DNA of 64,000 nt from DASVEG01 sp035540495 (GTDB lineage: Bacteria; Actinomycetota; Acidimicrobiia; Acidimicrobiales; CADCTF01): assembly GCA_035540495.1 (NCBI GenBank), contig DATLGL010000019.1, positions 1 through 64,000 of the forward strand, in the 5' to 3' direction. Each line of letters opens with the position of its first letter. Position 1 is the first letter of the stretch. Both the position numbers and the translations under genes were made by a program. Below are positions 23,055-32,234 of the stretch, one piece after another. Below the pieces are notes generated by a model. The model was not told where the DNA came from. It was given only the letters and a program-made list of their open reading frames with translations, and did no database searches.

Positions 23055-25232
23055 GTGGACACGCAGGTTCGGACCCCGCAATTGGTGTTCATGCAGCCGC
23101 AAAGGCTGATCGTCCCCCTATTCCAACGCCCGTACGTCTGGAACAAGGAGAACCAGTGGGAGCCGCTCTGGTTCGACGTGACCCGAGTCGCGGAGCGTCT
23201 GCTTGCGAAGCCGACGGCGCATCACCAGCCGCACTTCCTCGGGGCCGTCGTCGTGCAGCAGCTCCAGAACCCGATCGGCTCGCTTCAGGCACGCACCGTG
23301 ATCGACGGCCAGCAACGGCTGACCACGCTGCAGCTTCTTCTCGACGCGTTGCACGCCGAGCTCGTCGCCGTTGATGCACGGCAGCCTGCACTGCGGCTTG
23401 AGGCGCTGATTGCGAATCCGGCCGCGTTCTGCACGAACCCGGAGGATCGCTTCAAGGTATGGCCGACGAACCGCGACCGAGCGGCCTTCAACGCAGTGAT
23501 GGGAGCGGAGCCGCCCATCCGGTACTCCGGGCTGACAAGCCACCGCTCGCGGCTAGTGGACGCACACCGTTACTTCGCCGAACAGTCACGAGCGTGGTTG
23601 CAGCTCAACGGCGCAGAGGACGTGGGCATCCGGGCCGAGAAGCTGGAGCACGCCGTCCGCGAACTACTCCAGATGGTGGTCATCGATCTCACCGCCGACG
23701 AGAACGCGCAGGAGATCTTCGAGACCCTCAACGCCCGTGGCGCACAACTCACCGCAGCTGACCTCATCAAGAACTTCGTCTTCCAGCGCCTCATCGAGTC
23801 TGGCGACGACGTTGAGAGCGCGTACGAACAGCACTGGAAGGAGTTCGAGACGGGTTTCTGGGAGACCGAGATCAGCTTCGGCCGCCTCAGATACTCCCGT
23901 TCTTCGATCCTCATGAACCACTGGCTCATCGCCCGCACAGGTGAGGAGGTCGTCGCACGCGAGGTCTTCTCACGGTTCAAGCGATTCGCAGACCACGAGG
24001 CCGGTCGCGCCATGCCGCATCTCGTGGGGCAGGTGCATCGGGCCGCCGCTGTGTATCGATCCTTCACCGAGGGGGCGTCGGCGAAAAACCCGATCGACCG
24101 ACTCCAGCTGTTCGCCTACCGCACGAGCACACTTGAGAGCGAGGTGTTCAAGCCCGTCGTTCTCTGGCTCCTGGATCCCGAAGCCGAGCCCATCCCCGAA
24201 CCGCAGCTATGGAAGGCGCTTGAGTCACTCGAGAGCTGGCTCGTCCGGCGGATGCTCGTGCGCGCGCAGACGAACTCTTACGCCCAGATCGCGGCCGAAC
24301 TCGTCACGCAACTGTTCAAGGGGGAGCGCTCGAGTGCGGGTGACATCGTCGAGGGGTTCTTCGCCGGCCAGTCGGTCGCCAGCCGCTACTGGCCTGATGA
24401 CAACGAAGTGACCCAGGAGCTTGAGACGCTCGTCGCATACCAGCGCCTCCGCCGGGCGAGGCTGCGCATGGTCCTCGAAGCGATCGAAGATCACCGGCGA
24501 GGTTGGACCGGCACGAGCGAAGGGCTCGGCGGCGAGCGAGTAGCTCGCGGCAAATACCACATCGAGCATGTCATGCCCCGCAAGTGGCAGGCCGCTTGGC
24601 CGCTGCCGCAGGGGATGCTCGAACAGGAGCGAGACCGCCTCGTTCATACGCTGGGGAACCTGACGCTCCTCACTGGGAGGCTCAACTCGAAGGTGTCGAA
24701 CGCTGCGTGGTCGGCGAAGAGCACAGCACTCAAGGACCACGACGTCCTCAAGCTGAACTCGGACTTGCTAGCGGCCGCCGAGGACGCGTGGGATGAAGGG
24801 CGCGTTCGAGATCGAACCCAGAAGATGATCGATGCCATCCTCGAGATCTGGCCCGTGCCGGAAGGCCACACCTCCTCGTTCGCCAAGTCGGCGGAGCGGG
24901 TGAAGGAGAAGGTCGACGTCGCTGCGCTCATCGGAGCTGGTCTGCTCGAAGCGGGCGCCACCCTGTGGTGCCGCCGCAAGGCGGTTGCCGACCGAACCGC
25001 CACCGTTCTGCCTGATGGCCGAATCGACGTCGACGGCGTGGCGTTCGACACGCCGACGGCGGCTGCCCGTCAGATACTCGGCAAAGGTGCGAACGGCTGG
25101 CGGTTCTTCCTCGTCGATCCCGACAGTCGACGCTCGCTCAGCGACCTGTTCCACGATTACGTCGACCAGACCTCGGCCGACGTCGAGGAGGACGAGGCCG
25201 GCGACGAGGATGACGACGAGGACGAGGTGTAG
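23055..25232 (+). CDS. GmrSD-like protein: DUF262, DUF1524 and RAMA domains
   Basis: 725 residues, GTG at 23055 after AGGAGG at 23043-23048. The DUF262 (GmrS/ParB-like) part has FQRPYVWN, DGQQRLTTLQLL (D84) and ETLNARGAQLTAADLIKNF. The DUF1524 (GmrD, His-Me finger nuclease) part has HIEHVMPRKW (H502, H505) and LGNLTLLTGRLNSKVSN. Residues about 621-700 match a RAMA domain: ALIGAGLLEAGATLW and FDTPTAAARQILGKGANGWR; the protein ends in an acidic tail. GmrSD enzymes are type IV restriction systems that use NTP hydrolysis to cut DNA with modified cytosines, such as glucosylated 5-hydroxymethylcytosine. In this island it would target phages that escape DISARM through base modification (inference). 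Confidence 0.88.
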   Translation: MDTQVRTPQLVFMQPQRLIVPLFQRPYVWNKENQWEPLWFDVTRVAERLLAKPTAHHQPHFLGAVVVQQLQNPIGSLQARTVIDGQQRLTTLQLLLDALHAELVAVDARQPALRLEALIANPAAFCTNPEDRFKVWPTNRDRAAFNAVMGAEPPIRYSGLTSHRSRLVDAHRYFAEQSRAWLQLNGAEDVGIRAEKLEHAVRELLQMVVIDLTADENAQEIFETLNARGAQLTAADLIKNFVFQRLIESGDDVESAYEQHWKEFETGFWETEISFGRLRYSRSSILMNHWLIARTGEEVVAREVFSRFKRFADHEAGRAMPHLVGQVHRAAAVYRSFTEGASAKNPIDRLQLFAYRTSTLESEVFKPVVLWLLDPEAEPIPEPQLWKALESLESWLVRRMLVRAQTNSYAQIAAELVTQLFKGERSSAGDIVEGFFAGQSVASRYWPDDNEVTQELETLVAYQRLRRARLRMVLEAIEDHRRGWTGTSEGLGGERVARGKYHIEHVMPRKWQAAWPLPQGMLEQERDRLVHTLGNLTLLTGRLNSKVSNAAWSAKSTALKDHDVLKLNSDLLAAAEDAWDEGRVRDRTQKMIDAILEIWPVPEGHTSSFAKSAERVKEKVDVAALIGAGLLEAGATLWCRRKAVADRTATVLPDGRIDVDGVAFDTPTAAARQILGKGANGWRFFLVDPDSRRSLSDLFHDYVDQTSADVEEDEAGDEDDDEDEV

Positions 25233-25236
25233 AGGC

Positions 25237-25505
25237 GTGGCACGCAGCATCGAGGAGATCTGGAACCGCATCGAACGGCACGCGGGGAGGAGTACCGACT
25301 CACCGGCGGCAAGACCTTCAGCTACGAGGTGCCGGGGAACCATCTACGTCCGATCGGCCGGGTACGCCACCTCTCGAAGACGAACTTCGTCAAAGCACTC
25401 GAGCGTGTGCCGCTCGACAACACAGGATCCGTGAGCGACCTTTAAGGACTCTCGTACCTCTACGCCATCCTCATGGACCCCCGCATCCGCCAGTCAGATT
25501 GGTGA
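25237..25505 (+). pseudogene. Frameshifted small gene after the GmrSD-like gene
   Basis: It starts at GTG 25237 with ARSIEEIWNRIERHAG, then loses frame in a G-run at 25284-25287, one base short. In the shifted frame it continues EEYRLTGGKTFSYEVPGNHL, then TNFVKALERVPLDNTGSVSD, has TAA at 25443-25445, and continues GLSYLYAILMDPRIRQSDW to TGA at 25505. Joined, this is a plausible 89-codon protein of a type I believe accompanies defence genes in actinobacteria. Two independent lesions argue for true decay; a sequencing error in the G-run would still leave the stop. Confidence 0.65.
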
Positions 25506-25548
25506 GCTTCAAGGAACGGGTGGTTCGATCTTGTCCCCCGCCCTCCTC

Positions 25549-25554
25549 TACACT
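25549..25554 (+). promoter_or_regulatory. Possible -10 element of gltBD
   Basis: TACACT fits TAnnnT and lies about 95 bases before the gltB start. No -35 at good spacing is visible. The region 25506-25646 between the island and gltB otherwise shows only the AGAAGGA ribosome-binding site near 25630. Confidence 0.25.
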
Positions 25555-25646
25555 CCTCCCTTCGCCTTGCAGGGCCAATGACGTCCCGTTCGCAGGCAGC
25601 ACCGGGCTAGCCCCAAGTACCAGCGACCAGAAGGACGTCATCAAGC

Positions 25647-28600
25647 GTGTCGATCAACGACCGCCCTGCCGCGCAGGGTCTCTACAACCCCGCCTTCGAG
25701 CACGATGCCTGCGGGGTCTCGTTCGTCGTGGACATGCACGGCCGCAAGACGCACGACATCGTCCAGAAGGGCCTGACCGCCCTCTGCAACCTCGAGCACC
25801 GAGGGGCGGCCGGCGCGGAGCAGAACACGGGTGACGGCGCCGGGATCCTGGTGCAGATGCCCGACGACTTCTTCCGGGCGGTCACCGCCGGCGAGCTCCA
25901 GACGGAGCTCCCGCAGCTCGGCGCCTACGCCACCGGCATGGCGTTCATCACCGCCGAGTCCGAAGACGAAGCGGCCAAGACCCAGAAGCAGATCGAAGAC
26001 ATCATCGAGTCGGAGGAGCTGACCCTCGTCGGCTGGCGCACCGTCCCGATCGACGACTCGATGATCGGCGAGAGCGCTCGCAGGGTCGAGCCGTTCTTCG
26101 GCCAGCTCTTCGTCACCCACGCCACCGCGACCGGGATGGACCTCGAGCGGCGGGCCTTCATCCTCCGCAAGCGGGTCGAGCACGAGCTCTCCAACGTCTA
26201 CTTCCCGAGCCTCAGCACCCGCACCTACATCTACAAGGGGATGCTGACGGTCCCCCAGCTGGGCGACTTCTTCGGCGACCTGCAGGACGAGCGGCTCACG
26301 TCAGCACTCGCCCTCGTCCACTCCCGCTTCTCGACCAACACCTTCCCGAGCTGGCCCCTCGCCCACCCGTACCGCTACGTCGCCCACAACGGCGAGATCA
26401 ACACGGTCCAGGGCAACCAGAACTGGATGCGGGCACGGGAAGCGCTCCTCGAGACCGACCTGTTCCCCGGCGACATCGAGCGGATCTTCCCGATCTGCAC
26501 GCCCGGCGGCTCCGACACGGCCCGCTTCGACGAGGCCCTCGAGCTGTTGCACCTCGGCGGGCGGGCGCTCCCCCACGCCGTGCTGATGATGATCCCGGAG
26601 GCGTGGGAGAACCACCAGCAGATGCCCGACGACAAGCGGGCGTTCTACCAGTACCACTCGTCGCTGATGGAGCCGTGGGACGGCCCGGCCAGCGTCGCCT
26701 TCACCGACGGCACGGTGATCGGCGCCGTCCTCGACCGCAACGGCCTGCGCCCGTCGAGGTTCTGGGTCACCGACGACGGCCTCGTGGTGATGGCCAGCGA
26801 GGTCGGCGTGCTCGACATCGACCAGAGCAAGGTCGTCCGCAAGGGACGCCTGCAGCCCGGGAAGATGTTCCTCGTCGACACCTCCCAGGGTCGCATCATC
26901 GAGGACGAGGAGATCAAGGCCCAGCTCGCGAACGAGAAGCCCTACGCCGACTGGCTGCACGAGCACCTCGTCCACCTCGACGACCTGCCGACGCGCGACT
27001 TCCTCGTCCCCCAGTACGGCAACGTCGTCACGCCTCAACGACTGTTCGGCTACACGGTCGAGGAGCAGAAGATCATCCTCGGCCCGATGGCCAAGACCGG
27101 CGCCGAGCCGATCGGCTCGATGGGCACCGACACGCCGATCGCGGTGCTGAGCGAGCGGTCACGCCTGCTGTTCGACTACTTCCAGCAGCTCTTCGCCCAG
27201 GTCACCAACCCGCCCCTCGACGCCATCCGCGAGGAGCTCGTCACCAGCCTCGGCGCCACCGTCGGCCCCGAGGGCAACCTGCTCGACCCCCGGCCCGAGT
27301 CGTGCCGTCAGATCCGCCTGCCGTTCCCGATCATCTCGAACGACGAGCTGGCCAAGATCCTCTACATCCACGAGGAGCCGGCGACGCCCGGCTTCAAGGC
27401 CTTCGCCATCGACGGCCTGTTCGAGGTGGCCCGCGGCGGCGACGGCCTGCGCGACGCGCTCGAGCGCATCAAGAGCGACGTGAGCGCGGCCATCTCGGAG
27501 AAGGGCGCCAACCTCATCGTCTTGTCGGACCGCCACGCCAGCGCGGAGCTGGCGCCGATCCCGTCGCTGCTGCTGACCAGCGCCGTCCACCACCACCTCA
27601 TCCGCGAGAAGTCGCGCACGCGGGTCGGTCTCGTGGTCGAGGCGGGCGACGCGCGCGAGGTCCATCACATGGCCCTGCTGATCGGATACGGCGCGGCGGC
27701 GGTCAACCCGTATCTCGCGTTCGACACGATCGACGACATGATCCGCGACGGCCAGATCACCGGGCTGTCGAACCGCAAGGCCCACCGCAACTACATCAAG
27801 GCGTGCGGCAAGGGCGTGCTCAAGGTCATGTCGAAGATGGGCGTGTCGACGGTGGCGAGCTACACCGGCGCGCAGATCTTCGAGGCGATCGGCCTCGCGC
27901 AGGATCTCGTCGACGAGTACTTCACCGGGACCGTTTCCCGCATCGGCGGCGTCGGCCTCGACGTGCTCGCGGAGGAAGTCGCCCGGCGGCACAAGAAGGC
28001 GTACCCGGACCGTCCGACGGAGCTGGCCCACCGCGAGCTCGAGGTCGGCGGCGAGTACCAGTGGCGCCGCGAGGGCGAGTACCACCTCTTCAACCCCGAG
28101 ACGGTGTTCCGCCTCCAGCACGCGACGCGCACCAAGCAGTACAAGATCTTCAAGGAGTACACGTCCCTCGTCGACGACCAGGCGGCGAAGCTGGCGACGC
28201 TGCGCGGCCTGTTCACGCTGAAGTCCGCCGACGGCCTCGGGCGTCAGCCGATCCCGATCGAGGAGGTCGAGCCGGTCAGCGAGATCGTCAAGCGCTTCAA
28301 CACCGGCGCCATGTCGTACGGCTCGATCAGCATGGAAGCGCACCAGACGCTCGCCATCGCGATGAACCGCCTCAAGGCCCGGTCGAACACCGGCGAGGGC
28401 GGCGAGGACCCCGAGCGCCTCTACGACCCCGAGCGGCGCAGCGCGATCAAGCAGGTGGCGTCGGGGCGCTTCGGTGTCACCGCCGAGTACCTCACCAACT
28501 CCGATGACATCCAGATCAAGATGGCCCAGGGCGCCAAGCCCGGCGAGGGCGGACAGCTGCCCGGCCACAAGGTCTATCCGTGGATCGCGAAGACCCGTCA

Positions 28601-30212
28601 CTCGACGCCGGGCGTCGGCCTCATCTCACCGCCGCCGCACCACGACATCTACTCGATCGAAGACCTCGCCCAGCTCATCCACGACCTCAAGAACTCGAAC
28701 CCCTCGGCGCGCATCCACGTGAAGCTCGTCGCCGAGGTCGGTGTGGGGACGGTTGCCGCCGGCGTGTCGAAGGCCCACGCCGACGTCGTGCTGATCTCCG
28801 GCCACGACGGCGGGACGGGCGCTTCCCCGCTGACGTCGCTCAAGCACGCGGGCGCGCCCTGGGAGCTCGGCCTGGCGGAGACCCAGCAGACGCTCCTGCT
28901 CAACGGGCTGCGCGACCGCATCGTCGTGCAGGTCGACGGCCAGCTGAAGACGGGACGCGACGTCGTCATCGCCGCGCTGCTCGGCGCCGAGGAGTACGGC
29001 TTCGCCACCGCCCCGCTCGTGGTGAGCGGCTGCATCATGATGCGGGTCTGCCACCTCGACACCTGCCCGGTCGGCATCGCCACCCAGAACCCGGTGCTGC
29101 GTGAGCGGTTCACCGGCTCGCCCGACTTCGTCGTCACCTTCTTCGAGTACATCGCGGAGGAGGTGCGCGAGATCCTGGCGTCGCTCGGGTTCCGTTCGCT
29201 CGAGGAGGCGATCGGCCACGTCGAGGCTTTGGATACCGCCGCCGCGGTGGAGCACTGGAAGGCCGAGGGCCTCGACCTCACTCCCCTCCTCCACCAGCCG
29301 GAGGACGTCTACGGCCAAACGCTGTTCTGCACCAAGGAGCAGTACCACGCGCTGGATCGGGCGCTCGACAACGAGCTGATCCGCCTGGCGAAGGCCGCGC
29401 TCGAGAGCGGCGGCACGGAGCGAGTGACGGCCGACGTCGAGGTCCGCAACGTGAACCGCACCGTCGGCACGATGCTCGGCCACGAGCTGACGAAGAAGTA
29501 CCGAGGCGCGGGTCTTCCCGACGACTCGATCGTGTTCAACATGACCGGCTCGGCCGGCCAGTCGTTCGGCGCCTTCGTGCCGCGGGGCATCACCCTGCGC
29601 TTGTTCGGCGACGCCAACGACTACCTCGGCAAGGGACTCTCCGGCGGACGCATCATCCTGCGTCCCCCGATGGAGGCGCCCGAGGCGTTCGTCGCCGAGG
29701 ACAACATCATCGCCGGCAACGTGATCCTCTACGGCGCCACCGGCGGCGAGGTGTTCATCCGGGGCGTCGTGGGCGAGCGCTTCTGCGTCCGCAACTCGGG
29801 CGCGACAGCGGTCGTCGAAGGCGTCGGCGACCACGCCTGCGAGTACATGACCGGCGGGCGCGTCGTCGTGCTCGGTCCGACCGGACGCAACTTCGCAGCC
29901 GGCATGTCGGGCGGCATCGCCTACGTGTACGACCCCGCCGACCAGTTCCCCCACCTCTACAACGGGGAGATGGTCGACCTCGAGCCGCTCGACGAGGAGG
30001 ACGTGGAGTTCCTCCGCTCGGTTGTGCGCAAGCACCGGGAGGAGACCGACAGCGCGGTCGCGAACCGCATCCTCGACCGCTGGCACCAGAACGTGCGTCA
30101 CTTCGTGAAGGTGATGCCGACCGACTACCGACGGGTCCTCGAAGCGGCCCGCACTGCAGAGGAGAAGGGCATTCCCGTGGACGAGGCGATCATGGCGGCG
30201 AGCCGTGGCTGA
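25647..30212 (+). CDS. gltB: Glutamate synthase large subunit
   Basis: 1521 residues from GTG 25647. This is the usual length and full domain order of the NADPH-GOGAT alpha subunit: class II glutaminase, central domain, FMN-binding synthase domain and C-terminal GXGXG beta-helix. YNPAFEHDACGVSFVVD places the catalytic N-terminal Cys at C22, exposed after removal of a 21-residue propeptide. The FMN/3Fe-4S region is seen in GHDGGTGASPLTSLKHAG and CHLDTCPVGIATQNP. The repeats near the end include GATGGEVFIRG and GTGGRV-like turns. It converts glutamine and 2-oxoglutarate to two glutamates and overlaps gltD by 8 bases. Housekeeping; it marks the right border of the defence island. Confidence 0.97.
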   Translation: MSINDRPAAQGLYNPAFEHDACGVSFVVDMHGRKTHDIVQKGLTALCNLEHRGAAGAEQNTGDGAGILVQMPDDFFRAVTAGELQTELPQLGAYATGMAFITAESEDEAAKTQKQIEDIIESEELTLVGWRTVPIDDSMIGESARRVEPFFGQLFVTHATATGMDLERRAFILRKRVEHELSNVYFPSLSTRTYIYKGMLTVPQLGDFFGDLQDERLTSALALVHSRFSTNTFPSWPLAHPYRYVAHNGEINTVQGNQNWMRAREALLETDLFPGDIERIFPICTPGGSDTARFDEALELLHLGGRALPHAVLMMIPEAWENHQQMPDDKRAFYQYHSSLMEPWDGPASVAFTDGTVIGAVLDRNGLRPSRFWVTDDGLVVMASEVGVLDIDQSKVVRKGRLQPGKMFLVDTSQGRIIEDEEIKAQLANEKPYADWLHEHLVHLDDLPTRDFLVPQYGNVVTPQRLFGYTVEEQKIILGPMAKTGAEPIGSMGTDTPIAVLSERSRLLFDYFQQLFAQVTNPPLDAIREELVTSLGATVGPEGNLLDPRPESCRQIRLPFPIISNDELAKILYIHEEPATPGFKAFAIDGLFEVARGGDGLRDALERIKSDVSAAISEKGANLIVLSDRHASAELAPIPSLLLTSAVHHHLIREKSRTRVGLVVEAGDAREVHHMALLIGYGAAAVNPYLAFDTIDDMIRDGQITGLSNRKAHRNYIKACGKGVLKVMSKMGVSTVASYTGAQIFEAIGLAQDLVDEYFTGTVSRIGGVGLDVLAEEVARRHKKAYPDRPTELAHRELEVGGEYQWRREGEYHLFNPETVFRLQHATRTKQYKIFKEYTSLVDDQAAKLATLRGLFTLKSADGLGRQPIPIEEVEPVSEIVKRFNTGAMSYGSISMEAHQTLAIAMNRLKARSNTGEGGEDPERLYDPERRSAIKQVASGRFGVTAEYLTNSDDIQIKMAQGAKPGEGGQLPGHKVYPWIAKTRHSTPGVGLISPPPHHDIYSIEDLAQLIHDLKNSNPSARIHVKLVAEVGVGTVAAGVSKAHADVVLISGHDGGTGASPLTSLKHAGAPWELGLAETQQTLLLNGLRDRIVVQVDGQLKTGRDVVIAALLGAEEYGFATAPLVVSGCIMMRVCHLDTCPVGIATQNPVLRERFTGSPDFVVTFFEYIAEEVREILASLGFRSLEEAIGHVEALDTAAAVEHWKAEGLDLTPLLHQPEDVYGQTLFCTKEQYHALDRALDNELIRLAKAALESGGTERVTADVEVRNVNRTVGTMLGHELTKKYRGAGLPDDSIVFNMTGSAGQSFGAFVPRGITLRLFGDANDYLGKGLSGGRIILRPPMEAPEAFVAEDNIIAGNVILYGATGGEVFIRGVVGERFCVRNSGATAVVEGVGDHACEYMTGGRVVVLGPTGRNFAAGMSGGIAYVYDPADQFPHLYNGEMVDLEPLDEEDVEFLRSVVRKHREETDSAVANRILDRWHQNVRHFVKVMPTDYRRVLEAARTAEEKGIPVDEAIMAASRG

Positions 30213-31653
30213 CGCGACCGGCTTCCTCAAGCACGGGCGCGAACTGCCCACGCGCCGCCCCGTTCCGGTTCGCATCCACGACTGGAACGAGGTCTACAAC
30301 GACTTCCCCGAGTCGAAGCTGCGGACCCAGGCGTCGCGCTGCATGGACTGCGGGATCCCCTTCTGCAACAACGGCTGTCCGCTCGGGAACCTCATCCCGG
30401 ACTGGAACGACCTCACCTACCGGGGCCTGTGGCAGGACGCGATCGAGCGCCTTCACGCCACCAACAACTTCCCCGAGTTCACCGGCCGCCTGTGCCCCGC
30501 GCCCTGTGAGAGCGCCTGTGTCCTCGGCATCAACCAGGACCCGGTGACGATCAAGCAGGTCGAGGTCTCGATCATCGAGCGCGCCTACGACGAGGGCTGG
30601 GTCAAGCCCGTGCTGGCCGAGGTGCAGACCGGCAAGCGCGTCGCCGTGGTCGGGTCGGGGCCCGCCGGTCTCGCTGCCGCTCAGCAGCTCACTCGAGCGG
30701 GCCACGCGGTGACCGTGTTCGAGCGGGCCGACCGCATCGGTGGGCTGCTCCGCTACGGCATCCCCGAGTTCAAGATGGAGAAGAAGTTCCTCGACCGTCG
30801 CCTCGAGCAGATGCGGGCCGAGGGGACTGAGTTCGTCGTGAACGCGAACGTCGGCGTCGACCCCGAGTACTCGGTGGACAAGCTGCGTGACGGGTTCGAC
30901 GCCATCGTGCTCGCCGGCGGAGCGACGGCGTGGCGCGATCTGCCGATCCCCGGTCGGGAGTTCAAGGGCGTGTACCAGGCGATGGAGTACCTCCCGTGGG
31001 CGAACAAGGCCCAGGAGGGTGACCTCGGCGTCGACGAGGTGCCGATCCACGCCGGCGGCAAGCGAGTCGTCATCATCGGCGGTGGCGACACCGGCGCCGA
31101 CTGCTTGGGCACCGCGCACCGGCAGGGCGCGGTGAGCGTGCACCAGTTCGAGATCATGCCCCGGCCGCCCGAATCTCGCGCCGAGTCGACGCCGTGGCCG
31201 CTGTGGCCGCTCATGTTCCGGACGTCGTCGGCCCACGAGGAAGGCGGCGAGCGGGTGTTCTCGGTCAACACCGAGTGCTTCCTCGGCGACTCCGAGACCG
31301 GTGAGCTGCGTGGCCTGCGCTACCACGAGGTCGAGATGATCGACGGGCGCTTCCAGAAGGTCGAGGGCACCGACGCCGAGCTCGAGTGCGAGCTCGTCTT
31401 CCTCGCCATGGGGTTCGTCGGTCCGCAGCGCGACGGCCTGCTCTCCGAACTGGGCGTCGAGCTGACCGAGCGCGGCAACGTTCAGCGCGGGCGCGAGTGG
31501 GACACCAACGTCGACGGTGTCTTCGTCGCCGGCGACATGGGACGCGGCCAGTCGCTCATCGTCTGGGCGATCGCCGAGGGCCGCTCCTGCGCGGCCGCCG
31601 TCGACAGCTACCTCATGGGCGACACGCTGCTCCCGGCGCCCCTCGTGCCGTAG
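30205..31653 (+). CDS. gltD: Glutamate synthase small subunit
   Basis: 482 residues from GTG 30205, overlapping gltB. The N-terminal 4Fe-4S ligands are in CMDCGIPFCNNGCPLGN and LCPAPCESACVLG. FAD binding is shown by VVGSGPAGLAAAQQLTRAG (about 150), NADPH binding by VIIGGGDTGADCLGTAHRQG (about 290), and the C-terminal FAD contact by DGVFVAGDMGRGQSLIVWAI. It passes electrons from NADPH to GltB. The 3' end overlaps a convergent small gene (31613-31963) by 41 bases. Confidence 0.97.
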   Translation: MADATGFLKHGRELPTRRPVPVRIHDWNEVYNDFPESKLRTQASRCMDCGIPFCNNGCPLGNLIPDWNDLTYRGLWQDAIERLHATNNFPEFTGRLCPAPCESACVLGINQDPVTIKQVEVSIIERAYDEGWVKPVLAEVQTGKRVAVVGSGPAGLAAAQQLTRAGHAVTVFERADRIGGLLRYGIPEFKMEKKFLDRRLEQMRAEGTEFVVNANVGVDPEYSVDKLRDGFDAIVLAGGATAWRDLPIPGREFKGVYQAMEYLPWANKAQEGDLGVDEVPIHAGGKRVVIIGGGDTGADCLGTAHRQGAVSVHQFEIMPRPPESRAESTPWPLWPLMFRTSSAHEEGGERVFSVNTECFLGDSETGELRGLRYHEVEMIDGRFQKVEGTDAELECELVFLAMGFVGPQRDGLLSELGVELTERGNVQRGREWDTNVDGVFVAGDMGRGQSLIVWAIAEGRSCAAAVDSYLMGDTLLPAPLVP

Positions 31654-31963
31654 CGATCCTCGTCCGCATGCGGTGCTCGGTCGAACGCGGCACTCTCGGC
31701 CCGGCTTTGTACTGATTCCGCCCGACCCGCACGACCCGACCACGCCTCACCTCCCACCGCAGCGCGTCGGAGATGACCTTGCCGGCGCGTCCTTCGATCC
31801 GGAAGCCTCCGTGCTCGACGGCCCCTGCTAGCTCGGCCACGGTCATCGACCGGTCTCGCGGCGCGTCGAGCAGCGTCACGGTGAGCACATAGCGCAGGAG
31901 GACCTCGCTCGCGGCGGGACGTCCGTCGGTGGCGGTGTGCGTGACCATGACCCACCGTCTCAT
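31613..31963 (-). CDS. Small winged-helix-like protein, copy 1 of a paralogous pair
   Basis: About 116 residues from ATG 31963, chosen because MRRWV then aligns with MTRRWV in copy 2 (43117-43452); ATG 31984 and 31996 are alternatives, and none has a ribosome-binding site. The core SDALRWEVRRGRVVRVG is identical in both copies, preceded by a helix-turn-helix-like stretch (MTVAELAGAVEHGGFRIEGR) where copy 2 has LTVRQLIARIEARGVVLDGR. The fold resembles a small DNA-binding winged helix; no family name is known to me. The C-terminus overlaps the end of gltD. A long inverted repeat lies upstream at 32030-32143. Confidence 0.65.
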   Translation of the reverse strand: MRRWVMVTHTATDGRPAASEVLLRYVLTVTLLDAPRDRSMTVAELAGAVEHGGFRIEGRAGKVISDALRWEVRRGRVVRVGRNQYKAGPRVPRSTEHRMRTRIATARGAPGAACRP

Positions 31964-32029
31964 GGCGGTGGGACGGAAATCGGTCATAGGCGCCACCCGT
32001 CGGGTGCAGTGTTGGCGGTTGCCCGCATC

Positions 32030-32143
32030 TGAGCGACAAGCGACAAGCGACAGACGCCGAGAACCGACAAACCATCGACGCCGACGGCGGCAAGCGATCG
32101 GCGCGGCGGCTCATCCGTCGGGCCGGTTGTCGCTTGTCGCTCA
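32030..32143. repeat. Inverted repeat with GCGACAA tandem units (copy 1)
   Basis: Perfect 17-base arms at 32030-32046 (TGAGCGACAAGCGACAA) and 32127-32143 enclose 80 bases. Each arm contains two GCGACAA units, and the left arm extends into a third. It is followed at 32152-32163 by CACACGGCGAAT. The repeat at 43460-43565 shares GCGACAA and ACACGGCGAA and also lies next to a copy of the small winged-helix-like gene. The rest of the 31964-32234 gap shows only the promoter below. Confidence 0.7.
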
Positions 32144-32219
32144 CAAGTGGGCACACGGCGAATAGGTGCCGCGACACGGAGCCTGCGCAACAGGGCGAGC
32201 GGGATCGCGTGCGCGTCGT

Positions 32220-32225
32220 TACAGT
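32220..32225 (+). promoter_or_regulatory. -10 element, near-leaderless start of the coxM-like gene
   Basis: TACAGT fits TAnnnT. Transcription would begin around 32232, at most 3 bases before the GTG at 32235, giving a leaderless or nearly leaderless mRNA. A small inverted repeat (ACAGT-N6-ACTGT, 32221-32236) overlaps it and could be an operator. Confidence 0.4.
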
Positions 32226-32234
32226 CGCCGCACT

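Noticed and set aside
27159..28601. 480-codon minus-strand frame inside gltB
   Set aside because: Antisense shadow of a conserved gene, with Arg/Asp/Val bias.
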